Shown here in pieces: positions 1 to 9,389 of a stretch of 64,000 nt of DNA; within the stretch, counting starts at the first letter, position 1; each line of letters opens with the position of its first letter. The DNA comes from Thalassobacillus_A hwangdonensis. GTDB lineage: Bacteria; Bacillota; Bacilli; Bacillales; Halobacillaceae. The stretch is from assembly GCF_042675915.1 (NCBI RefSeq), contig NZ_JBHTKL010000005.1:310001-374000 (forward strand), given 5' to 3'. Both the position numbers and the translations under genes were made by a program. Under the pieces are notes generated by a model. It saw nothing but the letters and a program-made list of their open reading frames with translations. It ran no database searches and was not told where the DNA came from.

Positions 1-504
1 CCGGACCTTTTCATCGTGGTCACGCTGCAGATTGTCATCATTTACGTCTATGCGAAAACAGGATGGCTGATCAGCGATTTGATGGCGGTCAATGATGAAC
101 GGATCTATCTGCTGCCGATTCTGGTTTTGGCCGTACTACCAACCATTCAGTTGTTCAAGCTGTCCTTCCTTTTTTTAGAGGAAGAAGCGAATAAGCATTA
201 CATACAGGTTGCAAGATCAATGGGACTGGGGAAGCTTTACATAGTGATCCGTCATGTGTTCCGCAATGTCCTCTTCCATCTGTCTTTATATTTCAAGCCG
301 ATTTTCGTATTCATGCTCTCGAACCTGTTCATCGTCGAATATATTTTCAACATCCATGGTGTGATGCGGATCATGCTTAGTTCCAATAGCTTTGTTTTTC
401 TTATCGGAACGTTCATGATTGCCATTCCATTCGTCTACTTATTTGAAATGAGCAGTACGATGGTTCAAAAGTATACGGGTGAACGAGAGGAGGAAGCGGC
501 ATGA
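1..504 (+). CDS. Oligopeptide/nickel-type ABC transporter permease, DppB/OppB-like (5' end missing)
   Basis: This is the C-terminal part of an inner-membrane permease of a peptide/nickel ABC importer. The frame is open to the left edge, so the start lies outside; about 167 residues remain of the roughly 300 usual for the family. Several hydrophobic segments are visible. The cytoplasmic EAA-type loop that contacts the ATPase can be read as a conserved Glu-Glu-x-Ala start followed by VARSMGLGKLYIVIRHVFRN. The stop overlaps the next permease start by 4 nt (ATGA), indicating translational coupling. The substrate is unknown because the binding protein is not in the window. Confidence 0.85.
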   Translation, partial: PDLFIVVTLQIVIIYVYAKTGWLISDLMAVNDERIYLLPILVLAVLPTIQLFKLSFLFLEEEANKHYIQVARSMGLGKLYIVIRHVFRNVLFHLSLYFKPIFVFMLSNLFIVEYIFNIHGVMRIMLSSNSFVFLIGTFMIAIPFVYLFEMSSTMVQKYTGEREEEAA

Positions 505-1448
505 GTCGAGCGCTATGGAAACAGCCGCAGTTCTTGCTTGGTTCCTTCATTCTTTTATCCTTAATGGCAGCCAGTATCGCTTACCCGTTTTTCTTCGAGT
601 TGCCTGAAGAGGTCAACTATCTTTATGAAGATGGCAAACTGGTAGGAGTTCCACCCTTTTCACCTGCGGAAGCCCCGCCATTCGGTACGGACGTATTTGG
701 GAGAAATTTGCTCGATCTGATGATCAACGGCGCGAAGTACACGTTGCTTTTCGCCTTGGGAATTGCACTTGTGCGAGTATTGCTGGCTGGAGTGTTGTCT
801 TTTTTCTATTATCATTACAACGAAAAATTACGACCTTTACTTGAGGATCTCATAGAATCGATGCTGTATATTCCCACGGCGATTGTTGCGTATTTATTCC
901 TTGCGCCGCTTGCTACAAAATATTCGGAGGAAGGCGGAGGTTTCGTGCAGATGGTACTGACTCAATGTATCATTCTCGCACTTCTGGGTGTGCCGCCTTT
1001 ATTAGCTGCTTTCTCGAAGGATATCGCCCGTATTTCCAATCAGGAATACATTGTCAGCACACTTTCGCTTGGAGCCAAGCATCGCTATGTCTATTTTAAG
1101 CATGTTCTGCCTGAGATGGGGAGCCGCTTCCTACTTGTCGTTGCTCAGCAGATCATCCAGGTGCTGATTCTTCTCTCCCACTTAGGTGTGCTGTACATCT
1201 TCATCGGAGGGGCTGCCACCATCATTGACGGGGATCTATTGAGTGAACATGAGGTGTTCGTTTCCCTTACAGGGGAATGGGCGGGGCTGATCGGCAATAA
1301 CTATGATGCGATCAACCATAGCCCTCATTTGATTTTGATTCCACTAGGGTTCTTCTCACTGGCGATCTTTGCGATGAATATGGTGATCAACGGCATGCGG
1401 AATGCGATGCAACGGAAGGAAAGGAGGGAAGTCGATGAAGCTGCTTGA
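501..1448 (+). CDS. Oligopeptide/nickel-type ABC transporter permease, DppC/OppC-like
   Basis: A 315-residue second permease of the same importer. It has an N-terminal membrane segment (about residues 11-32), the FGTDVFGRN motif near residue 68 that is typical of DppC/OppC proteins, and an EAA loop near residues 175-205 (SLGAKHRYVYFKHVLPE). It overlaps the preceding permease by 4 nt and the following ATPase gene by 14 nt, so the operon is tightly packed. The role as importer subunit follows from family and context; the substrate is not inferable. Confidence 0.88.
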   Translation: MSRALWKQPQFLLGSFILLSLMAASIAYPFFFELPEEVNYLYEDGKLVGVPPFSPAEAPPFGTDVFGRNLLDLMINGAKYTLLFALGIALVRVLLAGVLSFFYYHYNEKLRPLLEDLIESMLYIPTAIVAYLFLAPLATKYSEEGGGFVQMVLTQCIILALLGVPPLLAAFSKDIARISNQEYIVSTLSLGAKHRYVYFKHVLPEMGSRFLLVVAQQIIQVLILLSHLGVLYIFIGGAATIIDGDLLSEHEVFVSLTGEWAGLIGNNYDAINHSPHLILIPLGFFSLAIFAMNMVINGMRNAMQRKERREVDEAA

Positions 1449-2412
1449 AGTAGAGAATCTACAAATCTCGTTTGATTCAGGACGACAGGAAGCGGTTGTG
1501 GTCGACGATATCAGTTTTTCAATCGGCAAGGGGAAAACAGTGGCCTTAATCGGAGAGTCCGGTTCTGGAAAAAGTGTCACCTCTCAAGCGATTCTCGGAC
1601 TGTTACCTGAGAATGGGAGGATCACAGGTGGCAGCATTAACTTTCACAGTGAAAACTTGGTGGCGATGTCCGAAAAGGAATTGCAGCAAATCCGCGGGAA
1701 GAGAATTTCCATGATCTTTCAGGATGCATCCGTGTCCTTGAATCCGACGATGAAGATTGGCAAGCAAGTGACAGAGGGATTGAGGTTCCACCGACGCATC
1801 AATCGCAATGAAAGGAAGCGGGAGGCGCTGCGACTGCTGATGCTTGTAGGATTTGAAAATCCTTCTGAAATCTACCACCGATATCCAGGTGAATTGTCAG
1901 GTGGGATGAAACAACGTGCATTGATTGCGCTTGCCATCTCCTGTAACCCGGAACTGATTATCGCCGATGAACCAACGACAGCGCTTGATGTTACGATTCA
2001 AAAGCAAATCCTTGATTTGATGGAGGACTATAAGAAGCGGACGAATACTTCTTTTCTTCTGATTACGCATGATTTCGGCCTTGTCGCTGAATATGCGGAT
2101 CGTGTTCTCGTCATGTTCAACGGAAGGATTGTCGAGGAGGCAGATGTCTATACGCTGTTTGAAAATCCGCTCCATCCTTACACAAAAGGATTGATGGCCA
2201 GCATCCCTAGGATTGATTCCCCTAAAGAAACGCTTTTGACGGTAAAGGATGCAGAAAAAAGCGGACACTCTTATGAAGGGATGCGCTTCGCTCCTGAATC
2301 TCTAACGAAGAAACAGGGAAGTGACCTTGAAGCGTCTGACCTGGTCGAAGTGGAACCGGGACACTGGGTGCGGTTCTATACCGAAAGGCAGGAGGTTGCT
2401 TATGAAAAATGA
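1435..2412 (+). CDS. Peptide ABC transporter ATP-binding protein, DppD/OppD-like
   Basis: A 325-residue ATPase. The start at 1435 (MKLLEVENLQ) is preferred over an upstream in-frame ATG at 1402 because AGGAGG lies just before it and it matches the family N-terminus. The Walker A motif GESGSGKS lies near residue 40, the signature LSGGMKQR near 150, and Walker B LIIADEPTTALD near 170. A C-terminal NPLHPYTKGL segment is typical of the oligopeptide/dipeptide ATPase extension. It works with the adjacent DppF-like ATPase as a heterodimer energising the two permeases. Confidence 0.9.
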   Translation: MKLLEVENLQISFDSGRQEAVVVDDISFSIGKGKTVALIGESGSGKSVTSQAILGLLPENGRITGGSINFHSENLVAMSEKELQQIRGKRISMIFQDASVSLNPTMKIGKQVTEGLRFHRRINRNERKREALRLLMLVGFENPSEIYHRYPGELSGGMKQRALIALAISCNPELIIADEPTTALDVTIQKQILDLMEDYKKRTNTSFLLITHDFGLVAEYADRVLVMFNGRIVEEADVYTLFENPLHPYTKGLMASIPRIDSPKETLLTVKDAEKSGHSYEGMRFAPESLTKKQGSDLEASDLVEVEPGHWVRFYTERQEVAYEK

Positions 2413-3313
2413 ATTGATGGAAATCCGCGACCTTTCCACCATCTTTCGTAAAGGAGACAATCTCCATAAGGCGATCGAAGGAATCACTTTCAATATATAC
2501 GAAGGCGAGACGTTGGGAATTGTAGGCGAATCCGGTTCGGGGAAAACAACGCTTGGCCGGACGTTGATACGGTTGCTGAAGCCGGATCATGGTAAGATTG
2601 TTTTCGATGGGAAGGACCTTGCGAGTATGAATGAAAAGCAATTGAGGCCATTACGTAAAGACTTCCAGATGATTTTTCAAAATCCATATGAATCCCTGAG
2701 TCCACGTATGAAGGTTGGAGAAATCATTCAGGAGCCGATGGTCATCCAAAAGGTCTTCACTGCGAAAGAACGTCAGGCAAAGGCATACCAGATGCTTGAA
2801 AGTGTAAGGCTACCGAAAAGTGCTTATCATAAGACCATCCACGAATTCTCCGGTGGGCAGCGGCAGCGGATTGCAATCGCAAGAGCGCTGGTGATGAATC
2901 CGAAACTTGTAATTGCTGATGAACCTGTATCTGCACTTGATGTATCCGTCCAGGCTCAAATACTGAATCTATTGAAGGAGCTTCAAATAGAATTCAACCT
3001 GACTTACATGTTCATCTCCCATGATTTGAGTGTGGTCCACCATATGAGTGATCGGGTTGGAGTATTGAATAAGGGGCATATGCTCGAACTCGCCCCAAAG
3101 GATGAAATCTATCAGAATCCGATCCATCCGTATACGAAATCCTTGCTTGCATCGATACCTAAAGCGGACCCGATGCTGAGAGGGCAGGGAGAAGAAATAA
3201 TGGTCCCGTCCCCTTCTCCGCATCCTCCTCACTTGGTTCATGTCGGCCATGATCATTACGTAGCGGCGGATGTAATACAGGTGAAAAATTTCAAAGTGAA
3301 TGTTTTATCTTAA
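2402..3313 (+). CDS. Peptide ABC transporter ATP-binding protein, DppF/OppF-like
   Basis: A 303-residue ATPase and the last gene of the transporter operon. The ATG at 2402 follows GGCAGGAGG and overlaps the preceding gene. Walker A is GESGSGKT near residue 42, the signature is FSGGQRQR, and Walker B is LVIADEPVSALD. It ends with the family HPYTKSLLASIPKADP block. A hairpin terminator follows directly. Together with the three upstream genes it forms the energy-coupling half of a peptide or metal importer. Confidence 0.9.
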   Translation: MKNELMEIRDLSTIFRKGDNLHKAIEGITFNIYEGETLGIVGESGSGKTTLGRTLIRLLKPDHGKIVFDGKDLASMNEKQLRPLRKDFQMIFQNPYESLSPRMKVGEIIQEPMVIQKVFTAKERQAKAYQMLESVRLPKSAYHKTIHEFSGGQRQRIAIARALVMNPKLVIADEPVSALDVSVQAQILNLLKELQIEFNLTYMFISHDLSVVHHMSDRVGVLNKGHMLELAPKDEIYQNPIHPYTKSLLASIPKADPMLRGQGEEIMVPSPSPHPPHLVHVGHDHYVAADVIQVKNFKVNVLS

Positions 3314-3314
3314 C

Positions 3315-3359
3315 GAGTATATAGTCACATTTAGTGTGACCGTATACTCCTATTTTTTT
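3315..3359 (+). terminator. Terminator of the ABC transporter operon
   Basis: An imperfect long stem (GAGTATA...TATACTC enclosing GTCACA...TGTGAC) is followed by a run of seven T. Confidence 0.8.
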
Positions 3360-3475
3360 GAAGTTGGCAGGAATGTATTGGGGGATTATGGAATAGGTAA
3401 GAAGATTCATCCAAAAAACGACAATGTTTGGCGGATATTGGAGATTGATTAACCTATCAGGGAAAAGGTGAGCAT

Positions 3476-4072
3476 ATGATCTTATGGATTAATGGAGCGT
3501 TTGGAGTGGGAAAATCGCAGACAGCTCATGAATTGCACCGGAGAATTCCCCGTTCATTTGTATATGACCCTGAGAGAATTGGCTATTTTATAAATAAGAA
3601 CACCCCGAACGAAACTCATAAGGGCGACTTTCAGGACTATGATCTTTGGCGGGATTCCAATTATAATATTCTTAAGTATATCCATGACGAGTATGATGGT
3701 ACGGTAATTGCGCCGATGACAATCGTCGATCCGGTTTATTTTGAAGAGATCGTCGGAAGGTTAAGGAGAGATGGGATAGTTATTCACCATTATGTACTGT
3801 GGGCGTCGGAGGACACGTTGAAAAAGCGACTCCGCAGCAGAGGAGAAAGGAAAAACTCCTGGGCAGCAGAACAGATTGACCGTTGCATGGTAGGGTTATC
3901 GGATGATGTTTTTCACGAAAGAATTTTGACTGACGATAAAACAATCGGTGAAGTTGTCGAAGCGATTGCGGCGAAATCTGAAATCGAATTGCTTCCGGAT
4001 AACCGTAACCGGCTGAGAAAACGAGTGGATCGTATGAAAACTCAGTGGAAGCAGACTCGTTTTTTCAATTAA
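3476..4072 (+). CDS. tmrB: TmrB-like ATP-binding protein (tunicamycin resistance family)
   Basis: A 198-residue P-loop protein closely resembling B. subtilis TmrB in length and layout. The P-loop is GAFGVGKS at residues 7-14 (GAFGSGKT in TmrB as I remember it). Conserved blocks follow: YDPERIGYF near 30, APMTIVDPVYFEEIVGRLR near 79-97, and KNSWAAEQIDRCM near 125. In B. subtilis the membrane-associated ATP-binding protein gives tunicamycin resistance, probably by binding the drug. The fold is kinase-like, so a nucleoside or small-molecule kinase role is an alternative. It stands alone with its own upstream region. Confidence 0.85.
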   Translation: MILWINGAFGVGKSQTAHELHRRIPRSFVYDPERIGYFINKNTPNETHKGDFQDYDLWRDSNYNILKYIHDEYDGTVIAPMTIVDPVYFEEIVGRLRRDGIVIHHYVLWASEDTLKKRLRSRGERKNSWAAEQIDRCMVGLSDDVFHERILTDDKTIGEVVEAIAAKSEIELLPDNRNRLRKRVDRMKTQWKQTRFFN

Positions 4073-4084
4073 GCCGAATGAGGA

Positions 4085-4327
4085 GTGGTGAGAGTTTTTT
4101 CATCTATTCGAGCGTATGTTAAGAGAGTAGACAGTTACTTTGAAATGGTCGATAAAGGCATGGATAATACACTGACGATTGCAGGGTTTCTATCTATTTT
4201 CGCTTTCGGATCTATGTTCGACTTTTCTGGGATAGTAATACTTTTACTTGTATTCATATTATTTTCAGTAAGGTTCGGATGGGATGTTTTATATAAGCAT
4301 TCAAGAGTGAATCGAAGATACTTGTGA
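4085..4327 (+). CDS. Small membrane protein of unknown function
   Basis: An 80-residue ORF starting with GTG at 4085. The upstream AGGAG overlaps this start, so translation may instead begin at ATG 4145. Residues 28-65 form one or two hydrophobic segments (LTIAGFLSIFAF and IVILLLVFILFSV), followed by a short basic tail. I recognise no family. It lies 12 nt downstream of tmrB on the same strand and could be co-transcribed. Confidence 0.5.
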   Translation: MVRVFSSIRAYVKRVDSYFEMVDKGMDNTLTIAGFLSIFAFGSMFDFSGIVILLLVFILFSVRFGWDVLYKHSRVNRRYL

Positions 4328-4442
4328 GTTTCTCAAGTATGTTTGCGGTAATATGGATAGTATTTAAACTAGTGCTGCCATTCTTAACCGGCATGCCATT
4401 TTAAAATAAGATTGGATGAAACAATATCCAGAGGAGGTACGT

Positions 4443-4619
4443 ATGTATTACATAAAGTTTTTTCTGACATGGATCGCCGGTGTCATCATTGCCGGAGTTG
4501 GTATCAGCTTATGGAAAGGCGAATCCTTTGATTGGCAGTTCATGATTACTTTGGCAGTTGGTGGTCTGATCGGGGTTTCCATCGTCATGCTGGGTAAGAG
4601 AAGCAAGGAAAAGAAGTAA
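4443..4619 (+). CDS. Small two-helix membrane protein
   Basis: 58 residues. The ATG at 4443 is preceded by a strong AGAGGAGGT, so an in-frame ATG at 4416 is rejected. Two membrane segments (about residues 5-25 and 33-50) and a basic C-terminus ending in KRSKEKK are visible. No family is recognised. It is one of three small membrane proteins in a row here. Confidence 0.65.
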   Translation: MYYIKFFLTWIAGVIIAGVGISLWKGESFDWQFMITLAVGGLIGVSIVMLGKRSKEKK

Positions 4620-4647
4620 AAAGCACTTATTGAGGGAGAGGGGACAA

Positions 4648-4833
4648 GTGTGGAACACGATTAAGGAGTTTTTTCACTTTGAAATGGTAGTGACGGTCAT
4701 CCCTGTATTGTTTTTTGCATATTACAGGCATAACATTCCATGGTATGTATGTGTCGCGGTGTTCCTCGTGAGTGTCGTGTTGTATACATTTTTAAAACGA
4801 AAGGCTAGAAAGCAGTCGGGGACCGCGCATTAA
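4648..4833 (+). CDS. Small two-helix membrane protein
   Basis: 61 residues from GTG 4648, which follows GGGAGAGGGG at good spacing; the longer TTG start at 4630 has no such site. It has two hydrophobic segments (VVTVIPVLFFAYY and WYVCVAVFLVSVVLYTFL) and a basic tail. It begins 29 nt after the previous small gene, so the two are likely co-expressed. Function unknown. Confidence 0.6.
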   Translation: MWNTIKEFFHFEMVVTVIPVLFFAYYRHNIPWYVCVAVFLVSVVLYTFLKRKARKQSGTAH

Positions 4834-4862
4834 GTAGAACTTGCTTTACTCGGAGGTGCATG

Positions 4863-5708
4863 ATGGACTTATGGGAACGTAAGATGGTGGATACAGACCG
4901 AGGTAGATTTGAAGTCTTTGTAAAAGGACAAGGAGATCCGCTTTGTGTCACGCATCACTATTCGGAGTTTAATGACTCTGGTGATTATTTTGCGGAGTCA
5001 TTTACACTGACACACCGTGTATATTTGATGAATCTTCGTGAAGCTGGCAGTTCTCCTAAAGCGGAGGAATCGTATCAGCTTAGCATGCTGGAAACCTTGT
5101 TTGATCTAGAAAGTGTACGGGAGGCCCTTGGGCTCGAGCGTTGGGGATTTGCGGGGCATTCGACTGGGGGCATGCTTGGTGTACTTTATGGGATTTACTT
5201 TTCTGAGAAGCTGAATTATTGCATCATTGTCGGGTCTGCTGCTCGTGAGTATATGACGCTTTCACCAGAGTGCATTTATAACGAGGCTCATCCGAACTTC
5301 GACCTGATGCAGGAATTGATTGAAAGGCTTAAATCACCTGATCTGATGGATGAGGTGAGGAAGCAGTTGTCAGCTGAGAGGACCAAGCTCTCATTGTATG
5401 ACCCTGATCGCTATGACGCTTTATTTTCTTTACCTATACATAAAAAGATGTCAGCACCGAGAATGAACTATTTCAACCGCGAGTTGCACATATTCGATGT
5501 AACGAAGAAGCTTCACCTTATTTCGACGCCAGTGCTGGTCGTATGTGGAAAGCATGATGTGCAGTGTCCTGTTTCTTATTCAATCGAGATGGAAAATCTG
5601 ATTCCAAATGCGAAGCTCGAGATATTCGAGAGAAGCAATCATTACCCGTTTCTTGAAGAGTCGGATAAGTTTCAAAGCGTAATCACTGAATTTTTAGCAG
5701 AACAATAA
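4863..5708 (+). CDS. Alpha/beta hydrolase
   Basis: 281 residues from ATG 4863, with GGAGGT five bases upstream; ATG 4860 is adjacent but too close to that site. The nucleophile elbow is GHSTGG with Ser near residue 100. The acid is the Asp in VVCGKHDVQCP, and the catalytic His lies in RSNHYPFLEE near the C-terminus, so the triad is complete. The His-His in VTHHYSE near residue 31 is where the oxyanion strand usually lies. The substrate is unknown; similar proteins include proline iminopeptidase-like and lactonase-like hydrolases. It ends at a bidirectional terminator shared with the convergent nucleotidase. Confidence 0.85.
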   Translation: MDLWERKMVDTDRGRFEVFVKGQGDPLCVTHHYSEFNDSGDYFAESFTLTHRVYLMNLREAGSSPKAEESYQLSMLETLFDLESVREALGLERWGFAGHSTGGMLGVLYGIYFSEKLNYCIIVGSAAREYMTLSPECIYNEAHPNFDLMQELIERLKSPDLMDEVRKQLSAERTKLSLYDPDRYDALFSLPIHKKMSAPRMNYFNRELHIFDVTKKLHLISTPVLVVCGKHDVQCPVSYSIEMENLIPNAKLEIFERSNHYPFLEESDKFQSVITEFLAEQ

Positions 5709-5745
5709 AAAGGTGTTCCGGCTTTGCAGCTGGAACACCTTTTCT
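5708..5745. terminator. Bidirectional terminator
   Basis: A perfect 12-bp stem (AAAAGGTGTTCC with its complement), extendable by four pairs, lies between two convergent genes. It carries A and T flanks and so can serve both strands. Confidence 0.9.
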
Positions 5746-5748
5746 TGT

Positions 5749-8700
5749 TTATTGTACTGTTGCTGGAACGACTTGCTTGATGCGGCCTTCTGCTTCATAA
5801 GTGAAAGGGGAAGGTAGGGATTTGACATACTCCACTGTCGCGTCAAGATCGACCGGTCCTACTTCGAGGTCCGTCGCGCGTTCTTCGATTCCGTATCGTT
5901 CGTTTCCATACATATAGTTGTTGATGACCACTGTATATTCTGTAGCATCATCAATCTCCGTACCATCCGGTAAGAAGATATCGACGACTTCTCCAGTCTT
6001 CGTTGCTTCATCAAATTCATACGTGTAAGTGAAACCGGAGATGTGGAAGTCCAATCCGCGTTCTGTGATCTGATTATTCAGCACGTCACGCAGGTCTGCT
6101 CCACTCAACTTCAATTTGTTCAGCACGTTACCGAATGGCTGGATGGTAAATAGGTCGCCGTATGTTACTTCACCTGCATCCAGGTTCGCGCGAACACCGC
6201 CGCCATTCATTAGGGCGAAGTCTGCATCCATTTCTGCCTTCATACCATCAGCGATCAGGTTTCCTAGTGCAACATCACTGACTTCCTGGGTTGCGTCCGG
6301 GTAGCCTTTTACAAGCGTCGTAGCTGATTCGCCAACAACCTCTGCTTTGATCGGGCCGATTTTTTCCTCGTATTTATCAAGGATAGCTGCAACCTCTGGG
6401 TCCGGCTGATAGTCTTCATGATAAACCGTTACGATTTCTGCTTCCTTCTTGTAGATGTCACCAGTAACAGGATCGATTTCTAGGTCGACATCTGAGAAAG
6501 CAGAGCCATAAGAGTACGCTTGCACAATCAACTTGTTATCAACGACGCGGTTGACGTACGTGTGGTTGTGACCAGCGAAAATGACATCCACTTCATCATC
6601 CACTTTTTCTGCAATTTCACTTGCATCGAACTGATCGGTGTACCCTTCCTGTGCTGCAGGGTTATGCGCCAGCACGACGATTGATTCGACACCTTGTGCT
6701 TTCAATTCTTGGGTGTAGGTATTGATCGCTTCTGCTTCATCTGTAATCGAAAGGTTTTCGTTGCCTTTCGTGATGATCATATAAGGTGTTTCCTGCGTGA
6801 CGACACCGATAAAGCCGATTTTCTGACCACCTACTTCGTTGATTGTATACGGTTCGGTAATCAATTCACCGGTGGACGTATCAAAGGCATTGGCAGCAAC
6901 GACTGGGAAGTCCATGCCGTCGTAGCCTTCTGTCCCATCCGGGTGCTCACCGCCGTTGATCATGCGGCGAAGCTCATCGATCCCTTCATCAAATTCATGG
7001 TTACCTAACGTACCGACATCAAAGCCCATCGCTTCCATCACTTCAACGGTCGGCTCATCCTGGAACAACGCAGAGATCAATGGGCTTCCACCGATCATAT
7101 CACCTGCATGCACCATCAATGTGTTCGGGTTCGTAGCCTCTTCCTGTTTCATTGCTGCAGCAGTGTAATCCATTCTGCCGGCAGCATCTTCACCGATTTT
7201 AGTGATGTAATCCAATTGACCGTGAAGGTCGTTCAGACCAAGCAGCTGGACGCTGACACCGCGGTTCAAATCGAATGTGAAAATTCCGAAGCCTTTGTCG
7301 TCCGTTACACCTGTGTAAGTGAACGGGCTGTCTTCTGTAATGTAATTTTTTGCGTTTGGTGATGTCTTGAAAGTGATCGTCGCGTCTCCGGAAATCGGAG
7401 CGATTGACCAGTTTCCATCTGCAGTCGGTGTGATTTCTTCTTTTTCACGGATGTAATCCATCAGGATCTGACGGTTCTCATCCGCTGAATCTACCACCAT
7501 CTCACTGCCTTCGATTCCAGGGAAGTTACCGCCACCACCAGCACGGTAGTTGTTCGTCACGACGATGAACTCCTGAGCTGGGTCGACAGGTTCACCATTA
7601 TATTCAAGATTTACGATACGGCTCGCTTCTTCATTGACTACATTACCTGACTTATCGTACTTGGCAGGCTGGGTGACATCGATTTGGTACTCGACACCAT
7701 CGATGACGTCGAAGTTATAGACAGGGAATCCGTCATTCAACAATGCTTGTGCTTCTGTCGCATCCGGGTCAACCTGATTGAACTTACCTGCAGACATTTC
7801 CAGCCATTCTTTGACGTCTGCACCGCTGACTTTGATTGCTTTCAGGGTGTTGTCGTAAAGGTAAAGGTCACCAGCACTGCGGATCGTCAATGGACCTTCT
7901 TTGATTTCTGTGTATTCTTCTACACCGTTACGGCCAGCTTTGAATGGAGCGCCGGCAGAAAGAATCGGCATATCCGCGTATTCTGGTTTATTCAGTTCAA
8001 GATAATTCTCTACATACCATTTCTGTGCATTCGTCACGACCTGGATAGATGGATCGTCCTGTACTAATGCAAAATAGCTGTAAATATCATCCGTTGTCGT
8101 TCCGATCGGTGTATTCACATAGTCGATCGTCGCTTCGTGAGCATCATTGACCGCATCAAGGATTTCCTGATCCGGTGCTGCTTCTCTTGCACTGCGGACG
8201 ATGGACTGGGAATCTGTCACACTCCATTTCCCTCTGACTTTTTCAAGAGTAAGGTCAATGATTCCGAGTGAATTCCCACCAAAACCAGCCTGTACAGCCG
8301 GTACACCATTGATTGTTCCTTTTGCATTGTCGACACCTGGGAGCGGCTCGCCGTCCGGACCTAGGAACAATGCATCCAGCTTGTCTTCGCTGGCGGCTGG
8401 GAATACTTTGTGTGTATGGGAGAAAGTGATCGCATCAATGCCATCTACTTCACTCAGTGCATAGACCGTGTCTTCTGTATTCGATTCATCACCGCTGAAA
8501 CCGGAGTGGGCCATTGCAACGATGACGTCCGCACCTTCACTTTCCATTTCAGGTACGAATTTTTCGGCAGAAGCTATGATGTCTTTGGTAATCACTTTTC
8601 CATCAAGATTAGCTTTGTCCCACTCGTTGATTTGTGGAGGAACAAAACCGATGTAACCCACCTGGATTACTTTCGTTTTTCCGTCATTCGTCTTCACTTT

Positions 8701-9267
8701 CTTATTGACGATTTTATATGGATCGTACATGTTTTCATCATTCTCGGGGTTCTCGTCGTGATCATCGACATAAACGTTGGCATTGACATGCGGGAATTCT
8801 GCATCATCATATGCTTCCTCGAGAAAATCCAAACCGTAGTTGAACTCGTGATTTCCTAGACTTGCAGCATCATAGTCAAGAATATTCAATGCCTCGATGG
8901 ATGGATGGACTTCCCCTTCTTCGAGTGGGTCGACTTTCGCTTTGTATGTACCAAGAGGAGTTCCTTGAATCAAGTCGCCATTATCAACTAATACCGCGTT
9001 ATCCGCTTCACTACGCGCTTCCTTGATCAGTGTGGCTGTCTTCGCAAGCCCAACACTGTCTGTTGCCTCCGCCTTGTAGTAATCATAGTTTACGAGATTC
9101 GTGTGGATATCGGTCGTTTCCATGATCCGAAGATCCACTTCTGACTGGACCTTATGCTTGCCTTTCGCCTTCGCATTCACTTCGTCCGTCATGAACGGAG
9201 TTGCGATGACGCTCAACGCAAGCGCACCAGACAAAATCTGCTTTGCAATTTTGTTCCGTTTTCCCAT
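5749..9267 (-). CDS. Secreted bifunctional nucleotidase: 2',3'-cyclic phosphodiesterase/3'-nucleotidase fused to 5'-nucleotidase (YfkN-like)
   Basis: About 1172 residues from ATG 9267, preceded by AAGGGTGAG; an upstream in-frame TTG at 9321 lacks a site. The N-terminus is a signal peptide (basic start, ALALSVIATPF). There are two complete metallophosphoesterase plus 5'-nucleotidase-C units. The first, about residues 45-640, has METTDIHTNL, NGDLIQGTPLG, LGNHEFNYG and FSHTHKV. The second, about 670-1170, has LLGLNDLHGQL, HAGDMIGGSP, LGNHEFDEG, FAGHNHTY and NGGGVRANLD. B. subtilis YfkN has this plan and is handled by a sortase. Here the protein ends in ...VVPATVQ with no LPxTx motif or C-terminal membrane segment, so it is probably released. 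Role: salvage of phosphate and nucleosides from extracellular nucleotides. Confidence 0.92.
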   Translation of the reverse strand: MGKRNKIAKQILSGALALSVIATPFMTDEVNAKAKGKHKVQSEVDLRIMETTDIHTNLVNYDYYKAEATDSVGLAKTATLIKEARSEADNAVLVDNGDLIQGTPLGTYKAKVDPLEEGEVHPSIEALNILDYDAASLGNHEFNYGLDFLEEAYDDAEFPHVNANVYVDDHDENPENDENMYDPYKIVNKKVKTNDGKTKVIQVGYIGFVPPQINEWDKANLDGKVITKDIIASAEKFVPEMESEGADVIVAMAHSGFSGDESNTEDTVYALSEVDGIDAITFSHTHKVFPAASEDKLDALFLGPDGEPLPGVDNAKGTINGVPAVQAGFGGNSLGIIDLTLEKVRGKWSVTDSQSIVRSAREAAPDQEILDAVNDAHEATIDYVNTPIGTTTDDIYSYFALVQDDPSIQVVTNAQKWYVENYLELNKPEYADMPILSAGAPFKAGRNGVEEYTEIKEGPLTIRSAGDLYLYDNTLKAIKVSGADVKEWLEMSAGKFNQVDPDATEAQALLNDGFPVYNFDVIDGVEYQIDVTQPAKYDKSGNVVNEEASRIVNLEYNGEPVDPAQEFIVVTNNYRAGGGGNFPGIEGSEMVVDSADENRQILMDYIREKEEITPTADGNWSIAPISGDATITFKTSPNAKNYITEDSPFTYTGVTDDKGFGIFTFDLNRGVSVQLLGLNDLHGQLDYITKIGEDAAGRMDYTAAAMKQEEATNPNTLMVHAGDMIGGSPLISALFQDEPTVEVMEAMGFDVGTLGNHEFDEGIDELRRMINGGEHPDGTEGYDGMDFPVVAANAFDTSTGELITEPYTINEVGGQKIGFIGVVTQETPYMIITKGNENLSITDEAEAINTYTQELKAQGVESIVVLAHNPAAQEGYTDQFDASEIAEKVDDEVDVIFAGHNHTYVNRVVDNKLIVQAYSYGSAFSDVDLEIDPVTGDIYKKEAEIVTVYHEDYQPDPEVAAILDKYEEKIGPIKAEVVGESATTLVKGYPDATQEVSDVALGNLIADGMKAEMDADFALMNGGGVRANLDAGEVTYGDLFTIQPFGNVLNKLKLSGADLRDVLNNQITERGLDFHISGFTYTYEFDEATKTGEVVDIFLPDGTEIDDATEYTVVINNYMYGNERYGIEERATDLEVGPVDLDATVEYVKSLPSPFTYEAEGRIKQVVPATVQ

Positions 9268-9389
9268 CAGATGACTCACCCTTTGCTTGAGATTTGGTGG
9301 AGCGCAGAATTCAGGCTCCAAATCGAATAGTATCAGATTTTAGTTGAGTTTTTAGCTTGATTTCGTGATTTTTTTGTAAATCTTGTAAA

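Noticed and set aside
9322..9389. TTTACA repeats upstream of the nucleotidase considered as a Pho box
   Set aside because: Two TTTACA units are 9 bp apart rather than 11 and there are only two, so PhoP control is not supported.
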